DNA of 23,594 bases from JBFLVQ01 sp040758525. Its GTDB lineage: Bacteria; Acidobacteriota; Blastocatellia; Chloracidobacteriales; JADJPF01. Location: assembly GCA_040758525.1 (NCBI GenBank), contig JBFLVQ010000068.1:1-23594 (forward strand). Direction: 5' to 3'. This document shows, one piece after another, positions 7,410 to 16,435 of this stretch. Each line of letters starts with the position of its first letter. Position 1 is the stretch's first letter. Below the pieces are notes generated by a model. It was given only the letters and a program-made list of their open reading frames with translations. It was not told the origin of the DNA and did not search any database. A program made the translations under genes and the position numbers.

Positions 7410-10400
7410 ATGAGCTATAGAAACATCTCTCCTGTCGCGGCTGGTGCTGATGCTAATGCCGCGAAAATTCGTCCTACATTGCTGATAGGAATCGGCGGCA
7501 CAGGTGGGAATGTGTTGCAGCGTGTGCGCAACTGGGTGATCGACCAGTATGGTAGCTTTGAGCAGTTTCCTATACTGCGCTTTCTACACCTGGATACCGA
7601 TGAGCGCTCCTCTAAAGATACTAATAAGGATGCTAGCAAGGATCCTCTCTACAAAAAGAAAGAGTTTGTTGACAACGAGTGGATCTCACTCAAAGTTAAT
7701 ATTGCACAGTTTCTTGATGTAAATAATTTCCCACGTCTTAAGCCTTGGTTTAAGCCAGATCAACGACTACGTAACAACGGTGATCTAGGCCAAGGTGCCG
7801 GCCAGGTGCGTGTTGCTTCACGGTTAGGTTTCTTTCACCATTACGGCACCAACAAGATCCGACCTAAACTAGACTTGATGCTAAGACAATTACGTAGCAT
7901 CGATCTTAATCAACTTACTCATCCAGAGCTAAAGAACCTACAGCTTTATACCAACACAATTAATGTTTATGTAATCTGCTCCTCCGCTGGTGGCACAGGT
8001 TCAGGCGCATTTCTTGATATGGGAGCACTACTACATACCATTCAAGGTATTGAGACACATCTTATACTGGTGCTTCCAGAAGTCTTCAAACAACAAGATC
8101 CACGCTGTGTGGCAAATGGTTATGCAGGACTGGTTGAGCTCAACCATTACCAATATGGCAATAACTTTAATATCTATTTTGAGCAAGAGCCGACTGCAGT
8201 ACCACCACCGCTTTACCAGCATACCTACCTTATTGATGGTCGTAGCGCAAGTGGCAGCACGACTGATGATGTAGGTCTCTATACAATGATCGCAAACAGT
8301 TTTATACAAGATTTCAAGAGTGGCCAGTTTAGCGATGATAAACGTAGTTTCCGCTCCAATATGGCTCAATATACACAGCGATTGGCAGTCTATGAACATC
8401 TTGCCCGCTATAATAATCGCCCATTGCTGGTAGAGACTTTTCCTTGTCGCTACTCCTCTTTTGCCGTCAGTCGTATCTACTATCCACGTGAGCAGATTGT
8501 CAAATCCTGCGCCTATCGACTGGGTGCAACAATTATGAACTACTGGTTAGGTGGCTCGGATCGCGCCAATGTCACTGATCAAGCACTCTCTTTTCTTAAA
8601 GACTGTAAGCTCACCTATGAGGATCTACGTCGCTATCTAGAAGTAAAGGATCAAGCCTCGCTGGATCAGATCTGTCGTGTCAAGGTTGATGAAAAGGTCG
8701 AGAATTGTCGTGATCTGACCGATGGTTGGTCGCGCGAGTTCAAGCATTTTAATGATGTCTTCTATCATGATCACCTGCGTATAGATGATCCCAAAGACGC
8801 CGCACGCTGGGGCGACTTTGTTCGCCACATACGCGAGACTTGTTATGAACACACCATGCAACTAGCGCGTGAAGAGCTGCTCAAACACCTTAAGGAGCGA
8901 CTCTCCCATCCTAGTTATGGCTTTGATTATGTAATACAGATCCTTGGTGCATTGCCAGTAGTTTTGCGTGGCTCACATTATCGCGAACGGGCCGCCACTA
9001 CTATGGCGGCGGAAGAGAAGCGATTACAACCTGCACAACGCCAGTATCAGGATGCAATACGTGAACTGCAAGAGTTAGAGCGTTGGTCTACGCTACAACG
9101 TATTGCTGGGGGCTGGAAGCAGGCGGTTGATGTACAAGTAGAGAGTTGGCGCGAGGGCAGCTACACTTACTTGCGTTCACTTGGCTACAAGTATGTCTAC
9201 GAGACCTATATGCAATTGGTCGATGCAATCGCCTCCTACATTGAGAAGGAATTACGTCTGGAGTTGATCACTGTCAACAGCATTATTGTTGAGAAACAGC
9301 AGGAGTTTCTCAAGCTCGCCGAGTACTACAAGAATAAAGACGAGAGTGCCAAGATGGATCTACGTCTTTATCATCCAGACGAGATCGAGCGTTACTATCG
9401 TCAAGTGGTAATTGAAGACGATGCGCCTGCCGCGCCGGCCACGCGACCACCTGCGCGAGTGGCTGATTATGCTGGTCTACTACTTTCACATCTACAGTCA
9501 TTAGGACTTATTGAGAAGCCAACCGTGAGCGCACTCACCGAACGTATACAGGGTGAGGTTGGCTCCAATCGTGTGATCAATAAGATAATAGAGTTTCTTG
9601 AACGTGAGGTCTCTGAACGTGTAAAAGAGCATGTGCTAGATAAACTCTTTCCTACTAATTACAACGAGACCACGGTACGTAAACAGGTAGAAGATACTTT
9701 TAATCTTGCTAAAGGCTGGGTACATACCAACGACACCGTACCGCCAGAGTTACAAGTGCCACAAGGCGGACATAAGATGTTAATCGGTATAGATGCTGCT
9801 CATCCACATCAAGGTAAGTTTGCTGCAATGGTAGGGAGTTTTAATAGTGGATCAATGAGCGTAAATTTCAAACCGATTGGCAATAGTCATGAGATCGTCT
9901 TTTATGGCGAGATGGCAGGCTTATCGTTGGCAGCCGTCTCTTCACTGCCAGAGATGCGACGTGTCTTTCGTGAAAAGGAGCGAGATCCTTCTGAGATCGA
10001 TCTCTTTACTACCAAAAATCGCTTTATGATGCGTGACATCATGTACCGCGATGATGAAGGGCGCAATCGTTATCTACGATCTGTACGTGGTTTTGTCTTA
10101 GGTGTTGCTGGTGGTGTGATCAAGCAAGATGAGAATAAAGATCAGAATGAGCCACGCAATCGCACCTATACGGTGATACGCTATGATGAGCGCGATCTAC
10201 ACAAGATTAAACCTATGCCGATTGGTCTTGGTATGTACGAACGCGCAGTTACCACACTTTACGAGGAATTAAGCGCAATGCCACTGCGCGAGAAGATTCT
10301 CAAGGATGTAGAGCGCTTCAAAGGTCAACTGGCAGACACATCACTTCCAGAAGAGAATGATCAATACCGTGGCCACTTAATGCTCTGGTATGCACTGCTT

Positions 10401-11885
10401 GATGCTCTTGTCAATGGTGAAACACAGCCTTTTCCAGAGATCGAGGTAGAATTGCCAGGCGGTGCGCGTGACAAGATGATCTCGCCTGAGCGCGAATGTT
10501 TGTTAGAAGAACTCTACGAAGTGAGCCTGATGATTCCAGCCGTAGGTAATCGTGATAGACTGGCACAGAGCTTACGACTACTGCAACAGCCGCGTGTAAT
10601 GGCACTCTTTACCGAGAGCTGGCATGATGAATTGCGTGATTCTCGCCAGGGCGCAATCCCATTTGTTGCGTTTAGTGAGGCACGCTGGCAAGAGAATAAA
10701 GTATTCCTAGGCGATATTATACGTGGTAAAGACCCTACTCTAGAGGCGCAACGTATCTTCTCGCTAGCACTAATTTACGGCAAGCTTACTACTAGCGCCA
10801 ATTCTGATATGTCTAGTCATCGCAACCTTATCTATGGTTTTGAGCGTGCCGTAGACTTGATGGAGACTCGCTTCCAGCAAGAAGAGTTAGGTAGTTATGA
10901 AGAGAGTATTGAACGACTCTCTAAATCGGTCCAATTACGACAACACTTGGAAGCAATGGTCAAGCGTGCCGAAGAAGAACTATTTCGACTCGCAGGTGGG
11001 CGTGGCCTACTACTGGGTTGGCTGCTGATAGAGGATTTCCTTGAGCATAATCGCAATGGCGATCAAGATGTCTACCGTGAGAAGATCGACAACCTACAAA
11101 GGCGTTTACGCTCCTCCTTCCCAGGTCGTCGTGAAGAGTTGTTACGTGTACGCGAAGCCTTACTGGTAGCGCTTGGTCAGTATTGTCAGGAGCATCATGA
11201 CGAATCAGATCGAGATGGTTGTGTACAACTACACTGTCGTATACTCGATTGGCGACGAATTGAAAGTGCGCGTACCCAATTAGAGAATCTCTTGCAGACT
11301 GGTCAAGGAATGGCTGCTCCTTCATTGGTCACCGTTCCAATCAAAACGAATACTACTCCGGTTAAACCATCTCCTGCAGTGGTTGCAACTGAGCCTCCTG
11401 TGCCTCTACCCATTGCCGATAATGGAGCGTTAGAGCGCTTTCGTGCACGAGTACAGTTGATGCTCAAGGCAGGCAAAGGCAAGCTTGGTGCAGCGCAGCG
11501 TAAAGTACTCGATAAAGAGCAGCGTGAGCTGGGTCTGAGTGTAGAAGAAACTGAGAGGATCATAAATGAGTTAATGGGTGGCGATAATGCTAAACAACGC
11601 CACGATTATGCAGTCTTCTTTCTTAGTCTATACCATGATGGCAGTACCGATCTCACTGCCTTACAATCTGAATTAGCGGCTGAACAGGCGCGTCTGCAGA
11701 TTAGCGCATCAGAAGCAGCAGAAATTGAGAAGGCAGTGGTTGACTATTTTGACTATTACCGTGCATTGGTGACAGGACCGCAGGTCGAAGATTGGGCGCG
11801 TAGTGAGCTTAAGCTAAAGCAGGCGGAGCTTAAGCTTGCCGACGAAATCATGATCACGATCGAAGAACATATTCGCAGTTTATAA
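7410..11885 (+). CDS. Large FtsZ/tubulin-superfamily (Tubulin_2-like) protein
   Basis: 1491 residues. The N-terminal GTPase-like domain has the tubulin T1-type glycine loop GIGGTGGN (residues 27-34) and the tubulin signature T4 loop AGGTGSGAF (193-201). It also has ANGYAGLVEL, resembling the guanine-contacting segment after it. This matches 'tubulin-like domain' proteins rather than FtsZ itself. I could not find a canonical T7 NxDxxD loop, so polymer-coupled GTP hydrolysis is uncertain. Residues about 400-1300 are mostly helical, charged and without a family I recognise. A Pro/Thr-rich linker at about 1300-1340 leads to two helical repeats (about 1340-1390 and 1392-1450) of the kind with KVLDKEQRELGLS followed by an E-rich helix. 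No signal or membrane segment is present. The start is supported by AAGGA ten bases upstream; the stop directly abuts the next open frame. Likely the core GTPase of the operon; related families were proposed to act in membrane remodelling. Confidence 0.85.
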   Translation: MSYRNISPVAAGADANAAKIRPTLLIGIGGTGGNVLQRVRNWVIDQYGSFEQFPILRFLHLDTDERSSKDTNKDASKDPLYKKKEFVDNEWISLKVNIAQFLDVNNFPRLKPWFKPDQRLRNNGDLGQGAGQVRVASRLGFFHHYGTNKIRPKLDLMLRQLRSIDLNQLTHPELKNLQLYTNTINVYVICSSAGGTGSGAFLDMGALLHTIQGIETHLILVLPEVFKQQDPRCVANGYAGLVELNHYQYGNNFNIYFEQEPTAVPPPLYQHTYLIDGRSASGSTTDDVGLYTMIANSFIQDFKSGQFSDDKRSFRSNMAQYTQRLAVYEHLARYNNRPLLVETFPCRYSSFAVSRIYYPREQIVKSCAYRLGATIMNYWLGGSDRANVTDQALSFLKDCKLTYEDLRRYLEVKDQASLDQICRVKVDEKVENCRDLTDGWSREFKHFNDVFYHDHLRIDDPKDAARWGDFVRHIRETCYEHTMQLAREELLKHLKERLSHPSYGFDYVIQILGALPVVLRGSHYRERAATTMAAEEKRLQPAQRQYQDAIRELQELERWSTLQRIAGGWKQAVDVQVESWREGSYTYLRSLGYKYVYETYMQLVDAIASYIEKELRLELITVNSIIVEKQQEFLKLAEYYKNKDESAKMDLRLYHPDEIERYYRQVVIEDDAPAAPATRPPARVADYAGLLLSHLQSLGLIEKPTVSALTERIQGEVGSNRVINKIIEFLEREVSERVKEHVLDKLFPTNYNETTVRKQVEDTFNLAKGWVHTNDTVPPELQVPQGGHKMLIGIDAAHPHQGKFAAMVGSFNSGSMSVNFKPIGNSHEIVFYGEMAGLSLAAVSSLPEMRRVFREKERDPSEIDLFTTKNRFMMRDIMYRDDEGRNRYLRSVRGFVLGVAGGVIKQDENKDQNEPRNRTYTVIRYDERDLHKIKPMPIGLGMYERAVTTLYEELSAMPLREKILKDVERFKGQLADTSLPEENDQYRGHLMLWYALLDALVNGETQPFPEIEVELPGGARDKMISPERECLLEELYEVSLMIPAVGNRDRLAQSLRLLQQPRVMALFTESWHDELRDSRQGAIPFVAFSEARWQENKVFLGDIIRGKDPTLEAQRIFSLALIYGKLTTSANSDMSSHRNLIYGFERAVDLMETRFQQEELGSYEESIERLSKSVQLRQHLEAMVKRAEEELFRLAGGRGLLLGWLLIEDFLEHNRNGDQDVYREKIDNLQRRLRSSFPGRREELLRVREALLVALGQYCQEHHDESDRDGCVQLHCRILDWRRIESARTQLENLLQTGQGMAAPSLVTVPIKTNTTPVKPSPAVVATEPPVPLPIADNGALERFRARVQLMLKAGKGKLGAAQRKVLDKEQRELGLSVEETERIINELMGGDNAKQRHDYAVFFLSLYHDGSTDLTALQSELAAEQARLQISASEAAEIEKAVVDYFDYYRALVTGPQVEDWARSELKLKQAELKLADEIMITIEEHIRSL

Positions 11886-11903
11886 ATGTTGGGAGTTCGA
11901 ACT

Positions 11904-12299
11904 ATGAGCAGTGTTGGCGCAAATAAAGAGCCGTCTGGTGGTGTGAAATTCTTAGTAGTGGCGCTCTATCTGATCGGGATAGTTTTACAAGCCCTGATCG
12001 TGTACAACCATCTTGGTGCTGATGTAGATCTAGTAGCAGCAGCGGCAAGCGGGGATAGCGCCACGGTAAAATCCTTACTCGCTCAGGGTGTGGATGTGAA
12101 TGTTAAGGACAAAGATGGTAAAACGGCTTTGATGTATGCAGCCGAGAAGGGTTACAGCGATATCGTAAAGTCGTTACTCGTGCAGGCTGTCAATGTAAAT
12201 GCTAAAGACAAGGATGGCAAAACGGCTTTAATGTATGCTGCTGATAAAGGCCATACTGAGGTGGTTGAGTTGCTCAAAAATGCCGGGGCCACACAATGA
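11904..12299 (+). CDS. Membrane-anchored ankyrin-repeat protein
   Basis: 131 residues from ATG 11904, preferred over the in-frame ATG at 11886 (directly after the tubulin stop) because GGGAG lies nine bases before 11904. A single membrane helix occupies about residues 14-36 (VKFLVVALYLIGIVLQALIV). About three ankyrin repeats follow (42-131), with the repeat core DGKTALMYAA appearing twice, 33 residues apart. Ankyrin repeats mediate protein-protein binding. With the short N-terminus and one helix, the repeats could face either side; no cleavable signal peptide is evident. The gene sits between the tubulin-like and Hsp70-like genes with gaps under 20 bases, suggesting a tether or adaptor in the same complex (inference). 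Confidence 0.78.
   Translation: MSSVGANKEPSGGVKFLVVALYLIGIVLQALIVYNHLGADVDLVAAAASGDSATVKSLLAQGVDVNVKDKDGKTALMYAAEKGYSDIVKSLLVQAVNVNAKDKDGKTALMYAADKGHTEVVELLKNAGATQ
12069..12266 (+). repeat. Two 99-bp direct repeats encoding near-identical ankyrin units
   Basis: Units 12069-12167 and 12168-12266 both encode KSLL, V-N-V, KDKDGKTALMYAA and a following KG. The stretch around AAAACGGCTTT is identical in both, and most other differences are silent. This indicates a fairly recent internal duplication. Confidence 0.75.
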
Positions 12300-12314
12300 C
12301 GGACTGCTGAAAGT

Positions 12315-15300
12315 ATGAAAGAGTATTGGCGGTTGATTGGTATCACCCCAGAGAATGCCACCGAAGATCAGATCCGACAAGCGCACTTTCGCACCTTTCG
12401 GTTCTATCAAGGCCGCAAGAATCAGAGCGCAACCCCAGAGCAGCGTGCTGAAAATGAACGTATCATCGAATATCTGCGACGTGCGCAGTATAATGCTGAT
12501 CTACCATTACCTGATAACCTGAAACATTTATTGCCTGAGGCTGCCGAACCATCTACACCTATTGCCGAGCCTACTATTGAACCTACTGCTAAGCCTACTG
12601 TTGAGCCTACTGTCGAATCTGTTAAGCCCAAGCCATCTGCACCAATGGATGTCGAGATCTTTGCCAATCCACTTATCAGTGAGATGGCACGCGACATATT
12701 TGCTACACCTACACAGAAAGATACAGAAGAGACCGATGTACCACCTACGGCAAAGATCGTCGCGCCAGAGGTAGAGACCTTAGTGCTACCCACTAATGAC
12801 GTAGTAAATAATATTGTGTTGGAGCCGGTCTTTAAGGAAGAGCCATCACCACAATCGCTAATCACCAAACCATTACAACTACCTACGCCACCATTACCTT
12901 CTACAAATGTACCAAAAAGTTTGCCTGCCAGTGGTCGTCAGATAGTTTTAGGTAGTGTAATTAGCTGTCCAGATTGTGAATGGGATATTATCGCGCAGAC
13001 CGATAGTTACTGTTCTGGCTGTGGCAAGAGTATTACCAGTGTAGCTGTCCCCAAAGAACTGGTTATTTATATAGGTGACACAGGCTCTTACACAAAAAGC
13101 TTTACAGTACGTAACAATGGTTTAATTCCAATCACCATTGGCGGTTTTGAAGTGATCGATGTTGCTGCTACTCTGCAACCTGATCAAGAGGTTGTACTAG
13201 GTAAGAATGAGTCACTTTCGCTGCAGCTACATGTTGCAGAGCTAAATACTTTTGGTAAACGTAGTGGTCGCTTACGCCTGCTTTACCACGATAAACCTGT
13301 TGAGATCCCTATTCAGCTTAAAGAGCCACCTAATATTTGGCTCTCATTTCCTGATGTGCCTAACGTAGAGAGTGCGCCAGAAGGATTTCTATTACGTTTA
13401 CCAATAGGTCAAGAGAGACTCTCTTGTGCAATAAATACAGATAGTGACATACCTCTGACAATCGATTCGATCCAGTTGATCGGAGAGACCATAACATCAA
13501 CGCCAATTACAATAGATCGTACACGATCACATAAGTTCCAACTAAGCGGATTGCGTGCCAATGACCTTATGCTCACACTGTTATTTGATGAATTAGGCAG
13601 CCGTCAGTTCCGTTTAATTCTCTTTCGTGTCGAGGTGCCCAATCTCATTGATCAGGCCGAGCGTTTTATGATCGGCGATCAGGCGGTGATACTAAATTCT
13701 GGTGTGCATGAATTGAAGTTGCTAATTAAGAATGAATGGGACGCGGTCAGTAGTTGTGGCCGTGGTAGCGCTCAAAATATTACCTTACAAGGTGCTCCTG
13801 CTTGGCTTTCGATATCGCCAACGACAATCGAACATCTAGCTGCCAATGAGAGTGTAACGCTACGTTTAGGTATTGATTCCGATCGTATTGCTACGCCCTG
13901 CTTTGAACATGTAGAGTTAGCGCTTGAATATTATGATCCACAACTACATTGTTCGCAGCATAGACCTGAGGCAATCAAATTACCCTTCGAGTTTATTGCC
14001 CCACGCCAATTTGATGGTTGGATTGCCATCGATTTTGGTACCAGCAATAGCTGCGCAGCAATGTTTGATGGCGCCACCATACGTGGCCTTACAGTCGATC
14101 TAGATTCTGCTAATCCACAGGAGAGTCCAAGTTGTATACAGTTTGTTGATGAGTCGAAGCAGCTCTATGAATGTGGTATGCGTGCTTACAGTAAGCGTTT
14201 TAGTGGACCACGCGCACTAAGAGCAACGGCTTGGGCTTTTAAGCCGCAATTATCCCAATCTCCTGAACCACAGCCACACACTTATCTAGACATTGTGCAG
14301 GGCCGACCACATACAAAGACAGTAGATAAATTGATCGAGATCTATGTAGCTGCGCTTGTTGAGGCAGTGAAGCTACGCAGTGGGATAATGCCACGCAAAG
14401 CGGTTGTCACTTATCCTGTTACTTTTGGTAAATGGCAGCGTGAGCGACTAGCGGCTGCTTGCCGTGCGGCTGGCTTGGAAGAGGTAATTACACCTGTCAG
14501 CGAATCGGTTGCGCTTGCCATACATTACTCCTATCTGCATCGCGAGATATTCTTACGTCCCGCCGTCTTTGCTGTCTTCGATTTTGGTGGTGGTACAACC
14601 GATCTAGCAATCTTCCAGATACGTCTTTCTAAACAGGAACAAGAGCCCCCACAGTTGCAGTTGCTTGATGTTGGTGGAGTGGCGCTAGGTGGAGAACTAC
14701 TGACTTTCAAATTGGCCCGACTAACTTATGAACGGCTTGTGCCAGTATCATCACGTGCCGCCTTCGCTTTCCCAGACAGCTTGGCCGCGTTATTGGTTGG
14801 CACTAGCGATGTTGCACGCGAGAATTATCGTCGTGTCGCCCATTTTGCCGAGCGTGTAAAGCGCTCTTTCCATGTTGATCAAGAGTTATTCGAGCGTGAG
14901 ATTGTACAGAATCTGCAAGGTGAGCGAGGTAATGAGACTTTTCAAACACATCTTACCCGTGAGCAGGTGGAGACACTAGTGCGGGAGCATATACAACAGC
15001 TTATTGAAGCATTAATGGCAATGGTAGGAGGACTACAAGAGCGTGGCGCGATTACTGAACGCCGCCTAGATTGGTTGATTCTAGGGGGAAACTCTTCACG
15101 TCTACCATTGGTTACAGAACTACTTGCCGCCGCTTTCTTCAATGGTGAAGAGTCACGTGTGCTGCTTGATACGGAAAACATGAAATTTGGTGTAGCGAAA
15201 GGCGCCTTGCTTTATGCCGTTGCCCCTGAAGCATTGCCATTTCCTATAGATCAGATCAATCGTACACTGCCTTGCCGTGTTGGTGTACTTAGTGCAGGTT

Positions 15301-15611
15301 TCCATTTTGATATGCTCTTTGAGCGTGGCGTAGTTGCCGATGATCATGGACCAATAGCTCGCCGTACCCTACGTCTGTCACGCGATCAGCAATATTTACG
15401 GCTCTACTACTATTTTGGTCATGAGATAGATCCTAAAGTGATCGATAATCCTCGTATCAGGGAATATACCATTCCTTGTGCAATGTTAAGTGGTAATGAG
15501 GTTGACGCAAGCTTCCGACTGCTGCCAGACTGCGAGGGGATAGAAGTGATCTTAAGAACAAGGACGGATCTGGAACTGACCCATGTTGCTCCCATTCTAG
15601 GTAGCAATTAG
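12315..15611 (+). CDS. Chimeric Hsp70-type ATPase: J-like domain, zinc ribbon, Ig-like modules, Hsp70 nucleotide-binding domain
   Basis: 1098 residues. Residues 1-60 align by eye with a J domain (EYWRLIGITPENATEDQIRQ), but the HPD triad is replaced by QGR at 32-34. A Pro/Glu/Thr-rich linker with a tandem E-P-T-V repeat spans about 60-215. A zinc ribbon has CPDC (218-221) and CSGC (233-236). Three beta-rich, ASH/Ig-like modules fill about 243-565. The Hsp70/actin-fold ATPase then shows phosphate-1 AIDFGTSNS (D573), VSESVALAIHYS, phosphate-2 FDFGGGTTDL (D756) and adenosine motif LILGGNSSR (about 922-929). A short beta-rich tail of about 110 residues replaces a full peptide-binding and lid region. 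There is no signal peptide; probably cytoplasmic. The start has only a weak GAAAG site 16 bases after the ankyrin stop, consistent with coupling. It is likely the chaperone motor for the tubulin-like protein, with the next gene's GrpE-like product as exchange factor (inference). Confidence 0.85.
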   Translation: MKEYWRLIGITPENATEDQIRQAHFRTFRFYQGRKNQSATPEQRAENERIIEYLRRAQYNADLPLPDNLKHLLPEAAEPSTPIAEPTIEPTAKPTVEPTVESVKPKPSAPMDVEIFANPLISEMARDIFATPTQKDTEETDVPPTAKIVAPEVETLVLPTNDVVNNIVLEPVFKEEPSPQSLITKPLQLPTPPLPSTNVPKSLPASGRQIVLGSVISCPDCEWDIIAQTDSYCSGCGKSITSVAVPKELVIYIGDTGSYTKSFTVRNNGLIPITIGGFEVIDVAATLQPDQEVVLGKNESLSLQLHVAELNTFGKRSGRLRLLYHDKPVEIPIQLKEPPNIWLSFPDVPNVESAPEGFLLRLPIGQERLSCAINTDSDIPLTIDSIQLIGETITSTPITIDRTRSHKFQLSGLRANDLMLTLLFDELGSRQFRLILFRVEVPNLIDQAERFMIGDQAVILNSGVHELKLLIKNEWDAVSSCGRGSAQNITLQGAPAWLSISPTTIEHLAANESVTLRLGIDSDRIATPCFEHVELALEYYDPQLHCSQHRPEAIKLPFEFIAPRQFDGWIAIDFGTSNSCAAMFDGATIRGLTVDLDSANPQESPSCIQFVDESKQLYECGMRAYSKRFSGPRALRATAWAFKPQLSQSPEPQPHTYLDIVQGRPHTKTVDKLIEIYVAALVEAVKLRSGIMPRKAVVTYPVTFGKWQRERLAAACRAAGLEEVITPVSESVALAIHYSYLHREIFLRPAVFAVFDFGGGTTDLAIFQIRLSKQEQEPPQLQLLDVGGVALGGELLTFKLARLTYERLVPVSSRAAFAFPDSLAALLVGTSDVARENYRRVAHFAERVKRSFHVDQELFEREIVQNLQGERGNETFQTHLTREQVETLVREHIQQLIEALMAMVGGLQERGAITERRLDWLILGGNSSRLPLVTELLAAAFFNGEESRVLLDTENMKFGVAKGALLYAVAPEALPFPIDQINRTLPCRVGVLSAGFHFDMLFERGVVADDHGPIARRTLRLSRDQQYLRLYYYFGHEIDPKVIDNPRIREYTIPCAMLSGNEVDASFRLLPDCEGIEVILRTRTDLELTHVAPILGSN
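12567..12614 (+). repeat. 12-bp tandem repeat encoding (E/K)PT(I/A/V)
   Basis: Four degenerate copies of a GAGCCTACTGTT-like unit encode EPTI, EPTA, KPTV and EPTV at residues 85-100 of the Hsp70 chimera. It is a flexible linker repeat that could vary in length between strains. Confidence 0.7.
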
Positions 15612-15638
15612 CAGAATGGGCGGACGCGAGAGTTTTCA

Positions 15639-16403
15639 ATGCCCTTTTATATCTTTATCATTATTATTGCTTTGCTAGTAACGGCAGGCGGATTAGGCTG
15701 GGCAGTAATATCACTCTGGTATCAACTATCCCACATACGAGGGGAGCTAAGCCAATTACACGAACGCTTGAAAACAGCATTGCCCGATAGTGTTATAGAG
15801 CAACTGAAACGGCTGGAAAAGAGTTTTAGCGAGTTGAAGGAGAAGGAAGATCAGGAGTTTAATACGCTTTGGGCGGAGTATGAGAGTTTACGGGGTGAGC
15901 TGCTTGCACAAGTCGAGCGTAGTATTACCTTAGCGCAATGGCAAGAATTACTGGAAAGCCGCATACCCACTTTTGCACTGATCAAAAGTGAGCTAAGAAC
16001 GCTAATTGATGCTGATGCAGAGTTGGGCAGACAATTAAGTACGGCACTGCCTGCCTATCTTACTAGCGCAGAGATTTTGCCTGGACTATTGGATATGGCG
16101 CGTTTGCCTTACGAGCGCATAAACTGGATGGAGGCGCTAATATTACCAGTGAGTGCGCGGCTGGATCATAATCCTAATGTGCCATTGCAAGAGCCTTTTG
16201 ATCGGCTGCTCGGCCTACTTAGTTACAATAGTATTGTACCCGTTAGCGGTGAGATATACCGGCCTGAGCAACATGAAGTGGTAGAACAACGTATCTCTAG
16301 CTCGCCGCGAGGCACCATTCTTGCGACACGAGCGCGTGGATATAGTCAGCAGAGTAATGTATTGTGTAAAGCAAAAGTAGTGATTAGCGCTGGCCAACAA
16401 TGA
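15639..16403 (+). CDS. Membrane-anchored GrpE-like protein
   Basis: 254 residues. An N-terminal membrane helix (about residues 3-28, IFIIIIALLVTAGGLGWAVI) is followed by a long coiled coil (about 30-105, with heptad-like LSQLHERLKTALP and IEQLKRLEKSFSELKEKED). The C-terminal 65 residues carry the order of motifs of the GrpE beta head: VPVSGEIYRPEQHEVV (G204, P209, H212, E213), then RGTILATRARGY (G225, G234, Y235), then VLCKAKVVIS at the end. This matches the GrpE pattern G-x-x-F-x-P-x-x-H-E-A, G-T-I, G-Y, V-L-R-x-A-x-V-x-V-S. Ordinary GrpE is soluble and about 190-200 residues, so the membrane anchor is unusual. GrpE drives nucleotide exchange on Hsp70, and the gene starts 27 bases after a chimeric Hsp70 gene, which strongly supports the partnership. 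The match is by eye, and the gene would often be annotated as hypothetical. Confidence 0.75.
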   Translation: MPFYIFIIIIALLVTAGGLGWAVISLWYQLSHIRGELSQLHERLKTALPDSVIEQLKRLEKSFSELKEKEDQEFNTLWAEYESLRGELLAQVERSITLAQWQELLESRIPTFALIKSELRTLIDADAELGRQLSTALPAYLTSAEILPGLLDMARLPYERINWMEALILPVSARLDHNPNVPLQEPFDRLLGLLSYNSIVPVSGEIYRPEQHEVVEQRISSSPRGTILATRARGYSQQSNVLCKAKVVISAGQQ

Positions 16404-16435
16404 GTCGGTATCGCTGGCCTTGGGGTTGGGCGTGA

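Noticed and set aside
12422..12868. 148-codon minus-strand frame rich in Ser/Gly/Val
   Set aside because: It is the complement of the Pro/Glu/Thr-rich linker of the Hsp70 chimera; its low-complexity repeats simply mirror that linker.
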